Below, in pieces: positions 9,469-17,513 of a DNA stretch of 64,000 nt. The stretch's first letter is position 1. The number at the start of each line of letters is the position of its first letter. A program made the position numbers and the translations under genes. The stretch is from NCBI GenBank assembly GCA_937864265.1, contig CALMIR010000070.1, positions 1-64,000 on the forward strand. Reading direction: 5' to 3'. This stretch comes from an uncultured Saprospirales bacterium (GTDB taxonomy: Bacteria; Bacteroidota; Bacteroidia; Chitinophagales; Saprospiraceae). A model generated the notes under the pieces. The model was not told the origin of the DNA. It did not search any database and saw only the letters and a program-made list of their open reading frames with translations.

Positions 9469-12117
9469 ATGCAGAAATCAATTTTTTTCGCAGTTTTCAT
9501 GGCCCTATTGGCTTACACTCCATTGGCCGCGCAAATACCACAGGGCGGATTTTCCGGTGGCGGCGGCAATTTTGATCCTTCTAAAATGCAAATGGGCCAG
9601 TTGTACGGCAAGATCGTTGACGAAGCAGGCAAAGGCGTTGGCTTCGCTACGGTGCAGTTGTTTGGAAAAAAATTCAACCCTCAAAATCAGTCGCTCACCG
9701 ATACCTTGTGGGCAGCCCAACTGACGGAAGACAACGGCGATTTCAACTTAGAAAAGCTCCCTGTTGTCGGCGAGTTTGAGTTGGTGATCTCATTTTTAGG
9801 TTATACAGAAATTCGCCAAAAAGTGGACTTTGGCATCAAGCCGCCCCAGATGCAGCCAGGCAGCAACGCGCCTGCTGGCCCACCTGCGGGCGGCAGCTTT
9901 CCCGGCGCAGGTATGGGTGCGGGAAATTTCGTAAAAGACCTGGGCAATATTAAACTGCTAGAAGGTGTGACGACGCTCAATGAAGTGGTAGTAACCGGAC
10001 AGGCTTCCACCACAACGCTGGCCCTCGACCGCAAAAGCTACCGCGTGGACAAGGATTTAACCTCAGCCGGTGGCACGGCACAAGATGCTTTGAAAAACGT
10101 CCCTTCCCTTTCCGTTGATCTCGACGGGAACGTCACCCTGCGCAATGGCTCACCTCAAATATTTATTGACGGTCGCCCGACGACGCTTTCGCTCGACCAA
10201 ATCCCGGCAGCGGATATCGAGAGTGTAGAAGTGATTACCAATCCCTCTGCAAAATTCGACGCTGGCGGTGGCGCAGCGGGTATTGTCAATATTGTGTTGA
10301 AAAAAGAAAAACGAGTTGGCTATAACGGCAACATCAGAGTAGGTGGCGACTCCCAGGGCGGCTATAATTTCGGCGGCGACATCAATGCCCGACAAGGCAA
10401 AGTCAATATTTTTGCCTCCGGCATGTACAATCAGCACAAAGGCAGCGGTGAAGGCATGACCGCCCGCAGCAATTTCTTTGGCGAACCCCTATCGAATGTC
10501 ACGCAAACGTCCAATAACAATATGAACGGCCTTTTCGCCAACGGACGGGTAGGTCTGGATTATTTTATGGACAACCGCAACACCTTGACTTTCAGCGGCA
10601 TGCTGATGCGCGGCAAATTCCAACCCACTGATGCCATCACCACAAGTACCGACCTGCTTTTCCCGGGCAATACCCTGACCAGCAGCTACCTGCGCACCAG
10701 CGATCAAGACCGCAACTTCCGAAACCTGGGCACTTCTGTACAATTCAAACACCTCTTTCCGAAAAAAGGCGCCGAGTGGACGGCTGACCTGAATTACAAC
10801 CGGGTAAAATTTGAAGGCGGCAGTACCTATAGGACTACTTACGATGATGGCCTGGAAACCCGTGAGAAACAAGAAGCGCTGGGGCAAGGCAGTTTCATCA
10901 CGCTTCAAACGGATTTTGTCAACCCAATTGGTGAGCATGCAAAACTGGAAGGCGGCTTGAAAGCAACGATGCGCGACAATAAAAACGACAACGCCAATTT
11001 CATCTTCAGCGATACCGATAGCGACTGGCAGCAGGTTGCTCAGATTTCAGATCATTATAAATTTGACGACGACGTATATGCGGCCTATATCCAGACCAGT
11101 TATCAGAAGGGCGGTTGGGGCATACAGGCCGGACTCCGGGCAGAAAGCAGCGTTTATAAAGGCGCACTGACCGACCGGGATTCTTCCTTCACCATTGCTT
11201 ATCCGATTAGTCTGTTTCCCAGTGTGTTCCTTACCCGCCAGTTGAATGAGGACGGCGATCAAGTGCAGTTGGCTTATACCCGCCGGGTGAATCGTCCGAA
11301 TTTCTTCCAGACTATGCCTTTCACTGATTTCTCCGACTCATTGAATCTGCGTCGTGGCAATGTGCAGTTGCGCCCAGAGTTTACCAACTCGTTGGAATTG
11401 TCCTATCAGAATATTTTCTCTTCTGGTCACAACTTGCTCGTATCTGTGTATTACAAACAGGCTTCCAACCTCATCACCTCTTACCAGTTCACAGAATACA
11501 ACGAAGACCTGAACAAAGAAGTGGTCATTACTAGCTTTGCCAACGGCAATAGCGCAGCAGCTTATGGTGCAGAACTGACTTTGAAAAACAGCTTTTTTGG
11601 TTGGCTCGACCTCACCCACAACCTCAACGTGTATCAACAGGAAGTGGATGCCACGAATGTGGAAAATACTTTGGAATTGAGCCGATTGAGCGCATTCTTG
11701 AAGGAAGTTGTACAAATCAAGCTTCCTTCGGGCTTTACCCTTCAATTCAACGGTGAGTACCGCACCAAGGCATCTTTCACCCCCGTAACCAATAACGATC
11801 CTTTCCGCGGAGGCGGCTTTCCAAGCCAAAACACCGCACAAGGTTATACCAAAGCTTATTGGTTTGTGGATGCCTCTGTGCGCAAAGATTTGATGAAAAA
11901 TAAAGCCTCGCTCACGTTGAGCATGCAGGATGTTTTCGCTTCCCGCGAAATGGGCTCTTATACCGTCACCGATTTTTTCACACAAGACACTTATCGCTTG
12001 ATGAATCCACAAATGGTACGCCTGAACTTTTCTTACCGCTTTGGCAAAATGGATACGGCTCTGTTTACCCGCAAAAATAACCGGGTAAATATGCAGGGTA
12101 ATGACATGATGCAGTAA
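9469..12117 (+). CDS. TonB-dependent-receptor-like outer-membrane beta-barrel protein
   Basis: This 882-aa protein has a signal peptide (residues 1-21, ending LAAQ), a carboxypeptidase-regulatory-like beta-sandwich (about 40-130), a plug domain (about 165-285, with SVEVITNPSAKFDAGGGAAGIVN) and a long beta-barrel of the OMP_b-brl_3 type. The sandwich is interrupted by Gly/Pro/Met-rich stretches (residues 24-45 and 115-145). Ligand and TonB dependence cannot be read from sequence; no SusD partner is adjacent. It is divergent from a LytTR two-component pair and ends in a strong terminator. Confidence 0.9.
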   Translation: MQKSIFFAVFMALLAYTPLAAQIPQGGFSGGGGNFDPSKMQMGQLYGKIVDEAGKGVGFATVQLFGKKFNPQNQSLTDTLWAAQLTEDNGDFNLEKLPVVGEFELVISFLGYTEIRQKVDFGIKPPQMQPGSNAPAGPPAGGSFPGAGMGAGNFVKDLGNIKLLEGVTTLNEVVVTGQASTTTLALDRKSYRVDKDLTSAGGTAQDALKNVPSLSVDLDGNVTLRNGSPQIFIDGRPTTLSLDQIPAADIESVEVITNPSAKFDAGGGAAGIVNIVLKKEKRVGYNGNIRVGGDSQGGYNFGGDINARQGKVNIFASGMYNQHKGSGEGMTARSNFFGEPLSNVTQTSNNNMNGLFANGRVGLDYFMDNRNTLTFSGMLMRGKFQPTDAITTSTDLLFPGNTLTSSYLRTSDQDRNFRNLGTSVQFKHLFPKKGAEWTADLNYNRVKFEGGSTYRTTYDDGLETREKQEALGQGSFITLQTDFVNPIGEHAKLEGGLKATMRDNKNDNANFIFSDTDSDWQQVAQISDHYKFDDDVYAAYIQTSYQKGGWGIQAGLRAESSVYKGALTDRDSSFTIAYPISLFPSVFLTRQLNEDGDQVQLAYTRRVNRPNFFQTMPFTDFSDSLNLRRGNVQLRPEFTNSLELSYQNIFSSGHNLLVSVYYKQASNLITSYQFTEYNEDLNKEVVITSFANGNSAAAYGAELTLKNSFFGWLDLTHNLNVYQQEVDATNVENTLELSRLSAFLKEVVQIKLPSGFTLQFNGEYRTKASFTPVTNNDPFRGGGFPSQNTAQGYTKAYWFVDASVRKDLMKNKASLTLSMQDVFASREMGSYTVTDFFTQDTYRLMNPQMVRLNFSYRFGKMDTALFTRKNNRVNMQGNDMMQ

Positions 12118-12125
12118 TCGAATCC

Positions 12126-12164
12126 ATCAGGCGGCGTTCTAAACAGCGCCGCCTGATATTTTTT
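12126..12164 (+). terminator. Rho-independent terminator after the outer-membrane protein gene
   Basis: A perfect 11-bp stem, 12126-12136 pairing with 12147-12157, has a 10-nt loop and is followed by a run of six T. It ends at the stop codon of the convergent GH109 gene, so it separates the two. Confidence 0.9.
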
Positions 12165-13536
12165 ACATGGCAAAATCCATTTGCCGATGCATCCAGCGGC
12201 CCCGGGTAAAATCGGGAAATGGCATAGGCTGGCTACCCGCAGCTATTGATTGTTCCGAAAGCGGGGTGATGGCCAGCCAAGTCGCTGCATCATAAGCATC
12301 GAAAGGTGGTACTCGATTTTCTTTAGCGCATTCGACAAAATCATTGATGAGGAACCAGTCCATGCCACCGTGCCCGGCGCCTTCGGCTAGCGGTTCGTAT
12401 TTTTTCCAAAGCGGATGGTCGTAAGTTTCAAAATACGTTTTTGTGGACTCCCAGCGGTGAGCCGGGCTTTTGCCCTCGATGTGCAGGGACTGATTGACAT
12501 CCATCCACAACCCTTTGGTGCCTTGTACGCGGAATCCCAGCGAATAGGGGCGCGGCAAGTTGGTATCATGGCTCAATAGCACACTTTGCCCTTGGCTGGT
12601 TTTGATCAGTGTCGTCACTACATCGCCTAAGCGAAATTCGATCTGCGCATTGGGGTGTTGCGGCCCGCCCTTGGGGTGATTGACGATGTACTCGTGCAGC
12701 CCGCGCGATTGCGATGATATGGACGTGAGGTATAAAAAGCGGTTGCCCCGGTTGATGTGGAGGTATTGGGCGAGGGGGCCTACACCATGCGTCGGGTACA
12801 AATCGCCGTTCCGGTAAATGGAATGATGGGTGCGCCATTGCGCTTCGCTAAATCCTTTGTCGCCGAAATCGACCCCACTGTCATAGGGCGTTTTGCCATC
12901 GTTGAACTTCACTCCCCGCAGATCGTGTTGATAGCCGCCTTCTAAATGTATCAATTCGCCAAACAAATCTTGCCGCACCATATTGAGCACGGCCATCACA
13001 TCGCGCCGATAACATACATTTTCCAAAAAAAACAGATGGGATCCGGTCGCTTCATGGGTATTGACCAATTGCCAACATTCGTCAAGCGAAAAACCGCCGC
13101 ATACTTCCATACCAACGTACTTGCCCGCTTGCATAGCGGCTATGGCCATTTCAGAATGCCAGCGCCAAGGCGTTGCTATGAGTACCGCATCCAGGGTTTC
13201 ATCGTCCAGCATTTGCAAGTAATCCTGTTCCCCCAAGCCGATGACTTTAGGAGCAGGCTTAGACATTGATTTAAACAAGTCCAGGCTGCTGTCTATCATC
13301 TGCTGGTTGATGTCGCAAATGGCGGTGATTTCGCAGTCGTCGCGGCGCAATAGTAGGTCAATATGGCCTTGCCCACGCAGTCCCGTTCCGATAACGCCGA
13401 CATTGATTTTGGATTTGGATAGCCCGCTTTTTGCAATAGCCGGAGCAGTAAAAGCCGTCGTACCTGTACCTGCTAAGCCAATTCCGGCTAAGGTAGAACG
13501 CTGCAAAAAGTCTCTTCGGTTGAGTTGATTGGTCAT
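12163..13536 (-). CDS. GH109-type NAD-dependent glycosidase (alpha-N-acetylgalactosaminidase family)
   Basis: The 457-aa protein starts with a Tat signal (NRRDFLQRS, residues 5-13) and so is probably exported folded with its NAD. A Rossmann domain follows (VGVIGTGLRGQGH). The diagnostic GH109 stretches are present: MEVCGGFSLDECW, ENVCYRRDVMAVLNMVR, YQHDLRGVKF, DLYPTHGVGP, YDHPLWKKYE and AGHGGMDWFL. They match the Elizabethkingia alpha-N-acetylgalactosaminidase family as I remember it, and set it apart from ordinary Gfo/Idh/MocA dehydrogenases. Substrate specificity in GH109 varies, so the exact sugar is uncertain. It stands alone and converges with the preceding gene. Confidence 0.87.
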   Translation of the reverse strand: MTNQLNRRDFLQRSTLAGIGLAGTGTTAFTAPAIAKSGLSKSKINVGVIGTGLRGQGHIDLLLRRDDCEITAICDINQQMIDSSLDLFKSMSKPAPKVIGLGEQDYLQMLDDETLDAVLIATPWRWHSEMAIAAMQAGKYVGMEVCGGFSLDECWQLVNTHEATGSHLFFLENVCYRRDVMAVLNMVRQDLFGELIHLEGGYQHDLRGVKFNDGKTPYDSGVDFGDKGFSEAQWRTHHSIYRNGDLYPTHGVGPLAQYLHINRGNRFLYLTSISSQSRGLHEYIVNHPKGGPQHPNAQIEFRLGDVVTTLIKTSQGQSVLLSHDTNLPRPYSLGFRVQGTKGLWMDVNQSLHIEGKSPAHRWESTKTYFETYDHPLWKKYEPLAEGAGHGGMDWFLINDFVECAKENRVPPFDAYDAATWLAITPLSEQSIAAGSQPMPFPDFTRGRWMHRQMDFAM

Positions 13537-13597
13537 CTTGTTTTTGATTAGAGCTGGGCCTAAATTTGAACCGCAAAGCGGCTATATATTAATGCCC

Positions 13598-14077
13598 TTA
13601 GTTTAGATAATAAGCATGAAATTTTTCCAAAAAAAACAAAAGTCCTTCTTTCGAGAAGCGAATTCTGGTGCCTTTCCGATCCTTGAAAACCACCCTTTTG
13701 TCTGCATCAATGGTAACACTGGCGTGGGAAGTCGCATTGCGCATCAGTTCCAGTACAAAACCCAGTCGCGGTTGTTTGCGGATGAATTCCTGGGGCATAT
13801 TTAAAATCTGAAAATCGCCCCATTCATCGGCCTTGATTTCGTATAGGGCGTATTTTTTCTTGCGTTGGTTTTGCATTATTTCCCAGGGATACACCACCAA
13901 GCCATATAAATACACCATCAAAGTGGCCGCCCCGCTTTCGTACGGAGCTGCTGAATCATTTACTTTTTTCCAAAAATCAGCAAGCGACACTTCGGGGTTT
14001 GTCCTCAGGGTATCTTCAAAGGTCTGCAATAAGCGCAGGTTGAGTACAGATTGCTGAACGATGTCTTTTTGCAACAT
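13598..14077 (-). CDS. Uncharacterised 159-aa protein with a HEPN-like RNATSH motif
   Basis: I do not recognise a named family with certainty. The protein looks mostly helical in its first 120 residues. The segment LELMRNATSHASV (near residue 110) fits the R-x4-H motif of HEPN RNases and the helix context around it. A middle segment (GLVVYPWE) resembles the first helices of such proteins. It starts 28 nt after the stop of the metallo-beta-lactamase gene and may share its transcript. No nucleotidyltransferase (MNT) partner is next to it, so a toxin-antitoxin pair is not supported. Confidence 0.45.
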   Translation of the reverse strand: MLQKDIVQQSVLNLRLLQTFEDTLRTNPEVSLADFWKKVNDSAAPYESGAATLMVYLYGLVVYPWEIMQNQRKKKYALYEIKADEWGDFQILNMPQEFIRKQPRLGFVLELMRNATSHASVTIDADKRVVFKDRKGTRIRFSKEGLLFFLEKFHAYYLN

Positions 14078-14105
14078 AAGCGTTTAAATAGAAGGCACTA
14101 GCCTT

Positions 14106-14843
14106 TCATTCCTGAAAAAGTTGAATGGTATAGTCTAACAGCGCTGTATCGCCCACTTTGCCATGGCCGGGAATCACCATTTTGGCTTGACCGAATTGCG
14201 CCTTCACGCGTTGCACGGTAGCTGGCCACGCCTCGACGTTGGCATCCGCCAAATGGCCTTTTCCCGCCTTCAGTGCTTTGATCAAACAGCCGCCAAAGAG
14301 GATTTTCTCGCTGGGAAAATAAGCCACGATATTGTCTCGGGTATGCCCTTCACCGACAAAGGCCAACTGAACCTTTTTCTGTCCTACACTCAAATCCCGC
14401 GTACCTTCAAACCCATTTTGAGGTACTGTCGCATCCTGGCCGGCTGCCAATTCCAGGGTTTTTTGATAGGCATAGGAAGGAATCCCATGCTGGTGAAAAG
14501 CATGCAATCCGCCCAGGCAATCCGCGTGAAAATGGGTCGGCACGATGGCTTTGACCTGGCTCTGCTGCTCCTTTTCGATCCATCGGATCAGTTCTAAGGA
14601 TACTGTATCATTATGGGGGGTATCCAAAACTATTGCTTCACCATGATCGATGACAATCATGCCATTACAGGGTACCAAGCCGAAGCTTTCCGTTTGCAAA
14701 AAAGAAGTATGGATATACGTATGGGGGGCTATTTTTTCTATGACCAAGCTATCAGTTTGGTAAACGGGCACCACCAATTGAGCTGTTTTACAACTGCACA
14801 TTAAAAGGAGAAGGCCAAGCAGGGGTATCAGTCGATGTTTCAT
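14106..14843 (-). CDS. Subclass B1 metallo-beta-lactamase, probable lipoprotein
   Basis: This zinc hydrolase of 245 aa should open beta-lactam rings in the periplasm. All B1 ligands are visible: H104, H106 and D108 in THFHADC, H167 in GEGHTRDN, C186 in GGCLIK and H227 in PGHG. K189 follows Cys as in CcrA, NDM and BlaB, and the downstream GHLADANVEAW segment matches the Asn-bearing loop of B1 enzymes. The N-terminus has a hydrophobic signal with Cys at 16 and 18 (LLMCSC), which suggests lipidation as in NDM-1 rather than a soluble enzyme. Overall length and the Cys ligand exclude most other MBL-fold hydrolases. Activity is not proven by sequence. Confidence 0.9.
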   Translation of the reverse strand: MKHRLIPLLGLLLLMCSCKTAQLVVPVYQTDSLVIEKIAPHTYIHTSFLQTESFGLVPCNGMIVIDHGEAIVLDTPHNDTVSLELIRWIEKEQQSQVKAIVPTHFHADCLGGLHAFHQHGIPSYAYQKTLELAAGQDATVPQNGFEGTRDLSVGQKKVQLAFVGEGHTRDNIVAYFPSEKILFGGCLIKALKAGKGHLADANVEAWPATVQRVKAQFGQAKMVIPGHGKVGDTALLDYTIQLFQE

Positions 14844-14939
14844 GGATTAAAAATAACTGCTTTTCGCTTTTTAGCAAAAAACAAGTGCTATTTGTGTAAT
14901 TATCCCTGCGCTTGCATCATAGCTCCAAAAAAAACAATC

Positions 14940-16541
14940 ATGAAAAGCTTACACTTCTTTTTACTGTGGCTTGGACTGCCACTATGGCTACAGGCAACTG
15001 ACCCCGTCAAAGAAATTTCTACAAAAATTGCTGCTGTTACGGTTTTCCAACAAGGCGCACAATTGATACACAAAGGGGAAGCCTATATCCCGGCTGGTCG
15101 CAGTTTGTTGAAATTTACGGGACTTTCGGCTCAGTTGAATGCCCAGAGCCTGCAATTTTCGGCAACGGGCAATTTCACCATTCTTTCTGTCAATCATCAG
15201 GTCAATTACCTGACAGCGCCCATCCCCAATGAAAAAATCACTCAGCTCCAAAAAATTCAGGATCGTTTCAATAAAGACTTGAGAACAGAACAGGCGCTAC
15301 TTCAGGTCTATCAGGAGGAAGAAAACCTGCTGCTGACGAACAAAGAGATCGGAGGTCAGCAAAATGGCGTCCCCATCGACAACCTGAAAGCAACCGCAGC
15401 CTATTTCCGGGAACGGCTCACTGAAGTAAAAATGGAAAAACTGAGCATCAGCGACCGGATCACCATTTTACAGGATACCATCAATCGCTTGCAATTGCAG
15501 TTGCAACAGTTGCGCTCGCCAGGCGGCCAACAAGCCGTAAGCGAAGTGCTGGTAGCCATCGATGCCGAGCAAGCTGGCAATAGCTCGTTTGTATTGGAAT
15601 ATTTCATGGCGCAGGCGGGCTGGTTTCCGCTCTACGACCTGCGGGCTGAATCCATTGACAAACCTGTGCAACTCAAATACAAAGCCAAAGTCTATCAGCA
15701 AAGCGGCATCAACTGGGACAAAGTGGCCATTAAATTGTCCACAGGCCAGCCTGCCCAGCAACAGGTTTTCCCGGTTTTGTACCCCTGGTGGTTGCAACTT
15801 TATACACAGCCCGGATACAACCTGAACGGCCTGGATGCTCGTGCGGAGCGAGCTACTGATGATGAGAAGATGTTTAATGAGGTACAAGTCAGCAGCTATG
15901 CAGCCCCACCGTCCGTACAGGTAGAAGACCGCGCTACAAGTATCGAATTTGTCATCGACATTCCATACGATATACCGACAGATGGCCAACATTATGTAGT
16001 TCAAATTGCGACAGAGAGCCTCCCTGCTTCTTATGAATATTATTGCGCCCCCAAGCTCAATCAGGCGGCTTTCTTAACGGCCCGACTGACCAATTGGGAG
16101 CAGTACAACCTGCTTCCCGGTGAGGCCAATTTGTTCTTTGAAGGGACTTACCTCGGTAAAACCCAGATCAACCCACAAGCCACAGGCGATACCTTGGCCA
16201 TTTCTTTGGGTAAAGACAATAACATCGTCGTCAAAAGAACCAAGGATACCCAATACAAAGACAAGGCTTTCATCGGCGGCAAACAAACCACTACCATTGG
16301 CTGGACGATTGAGTTGCGCAACAAAAAAAGACAAGGCATTCACATCATCGTGGAAGATCAGTACCCCATCTCTACTACCGATCAAATTGAGGTAGAGCTG
16401 GTCAAACACAAAAGCGCTAAAGTGAAAAAAGAAGAAGGCAAATTGCGCTGGGAACTGGATATGAAGCCCGGCGAAAGCCAAACGCTCGGATTTGCTTATG
16501 AGGTGAAGTATGATAAAAAATTGCCGGTGGTGCTGGAGTAG
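14940..16541 (+). CDS. DUF4140/DUF4139 (MuiA-like) secreted protein
   Basis: From ATG 14940 the protein is 533 aa with a clear signal peptide (MKSLHFFLLWLGLPLWLQA). The frame is open back to 14835 but that part has no signal-like start. Residues about 25-120 form the DUF4140 N-terminal domain (AVTVFQQGAQLIHKGEAYIPAG), a coiled coil follows (about 95-190), and the C-terminal half is the DUF4139 domain ending in GFAYEVKYDKKLPV. The family is linked by name to mucoidy inhibitor A; its biochemical role is unknown. It is the last ordinary chromosomal gene before the island. Confidence 0.85.
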   Translation: MKSLHFFLLWLGLPLWLQATDPVKEISTKIAAVTVFQQGAQLIHKGEAYIPAGRSLLKFTGLSAQLNAQSLQFSATGNFTILSVNHQVNYLTAPIPNEKITQLQKIQDRFNKDLRTEQALLQVYQEEENLLLTNKEIGGQQNGVPIDNLKATAAYFRERLTEVKMEKLSISDRITILQDTINRLQLQLQQLRSPGGQQAVSEVLVAIDAEQAGNSSFVLEYFMAQAGWFPLYDLRAESIDKPVQLKYKAKVYQQSGINWDKVAIKLSTGQPAQQQVFPVLYPWWLQLYTQPGYNLNGLDARAERATDDEKMFNEVQVSSYAAPPSVQVEDRATSIEFVIDIPYDIPTDGQHYVVQIATESLPASYEYYCAPKLNQAAFLTARLTNWEQYNLLPGEANLFFEGTYLGKTQINPQATGDTLAISLGKDNNIVVKRTKDTQYKDKAFIGGKQTTTIGWTIELRNKKRQGIHIIVEDQYPISTTDQIEVELVKHKSAKVKKEEGKLRWELDMKPGESQTLGFAYEVKYDKKLPVVLE

Positions 16542-16612
16542 GCGGCGGCTTTACCGGTAGCAGAGGGGGCGAATGGATAAACAAAATCGGGTAAAACCTC
16601 TAAATAAAAGTG

Positions 16613-16640
16613 TTTCTGTTGTATATTTGTTAAACAGAAA
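16613..16640 (+). promoter_or_regulatory. Candidate promoter and operator of the ssp-like operon
   Basis: The -7-type box TATATTTG is at 16622-16629, 24 nt before the first start codon. It sits between the arms of an 8-bp inverted repeat, TTTCTGTT at 16613-16620 and AACAGAAA at 16633-16640. A repressor bound there would cover the -7 box. No -33 TTG is evident. The arrangement suggests an autoregulated operon; the repressor is unknown. Confidence 0.5.
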
Positions 16641-16652
16641 ATTAAACACCAA

Positions 16653-17513
16653 ATGAGTTATGCCATTCGCCCCGTTTTTTCCGGCCATGAAACTTTTCAG
16701 TGCCGCCATTTGTGGTTAAAAAAAGGATACGACTTTGTCAAGGCTGGAAAGGCTTTTAAAGAGGAAGATGCTGTTGTGGAATTAGGTGTTGGAAAAAACA
16801 TGGTATCCTCAATCCGTTATTGGATGAGAGCATTTGACATTTTGGGTGAAGAGGACAATTTGACCCAATTTGCTCATTGGCTATTTTCAGATACAGGTAA
16901 AGACCCTTATCTCGAAGATGATGCAAGTCTATGGCTATTACATTACAACTTAGTTCGGAAAGGCTACGCAACTACTTATAGCTTGATTTTCAACGAATTT
17001 AGGAAAGAACGTATTGAGTTCAATAAAGATAGTTTCATCAAATTCGTCCAAAACAAATTTGATTCAAACATCTCTGTTAACACGATCGGCACAGACTTCG
17101 ATGTTTTTTTAAAATTGTACGTCGGCACAGAATCTTCCAAAGACAATGAGGATGTTGTGGCAGGCATCCTTCCTGACTTGCGCTTAGTCAGGGTCATTCA
17201 ACGAGAGAGACAACTGACTCTTTATCACATTGAGACAAGTGAAAAAGAAGATTTACCGGAAGAGGTTTTGCTTTACGCTTTATTAACCGATACTAACATC
17301 GGTTTATCTGTAAGTTTGGATGCGCTGGAAAAGGATTACAATAGCGTGGGTTCCATCTTTGCCATTAACCGGACGGGGTTAGTCCAGAAAATAGAAAATC
17401 TCTGCAACAGATATGACTTTTTGGTGTACAAGGACGACGCCGGAATACGTGAACTACAATTCAAAAACAAGCCAAAAGCTTACGAAATTTTGAACGACTA
17501 TTATGCCTACTAA
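16653..17513 (+). CDS. sspB: DUF4007 protein, SspB-type phosphorothioation component
   Basis: The 286-aa protein opens with the DUF4007 signature (RPVFSGHETFQCRHLWLKKGY) and a helix-turn-helix-like stretch (VVELGVGKNMVSSIRYW, about residues 43-60). SspB of the Ssp phosphorothioation system, a nickase that helps put sulfur on one strand, belongs to this family as I recall. The identification is supported by the next two genes, which are SspC- and SspD-like in the same order. It is first in the operon and overlaps the next gene by 11 nt. The HTH-like part also allows a DNA-sensing or regulatory role. Confidence 0.75.
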   Translation: MSYAIRPVFSGHETFQCRHLWLKKGYDFVKAGKAFKEEDAVVELGVGKNMVSSIRYWMRAFDILGEEDNLTQFAHWLFSDTGKDPYLEDDASLWLLHYNLVRKGYATTYSLIFNEFRKERIEFNKDSFIKFVQNKFDSNISVNTIGTDFDVFLKLYVGTESSKDNEDVVAGILPDLRLVRVIQRERQLTLYHIETSEKEDLPEEVLLYALLTDTNIGLSVSLDALEKDYNSVGSIFAINRTGLVQKIENLCNRYDFLVYKDDAGIRELQFKNKPKAYEILNDYYAY

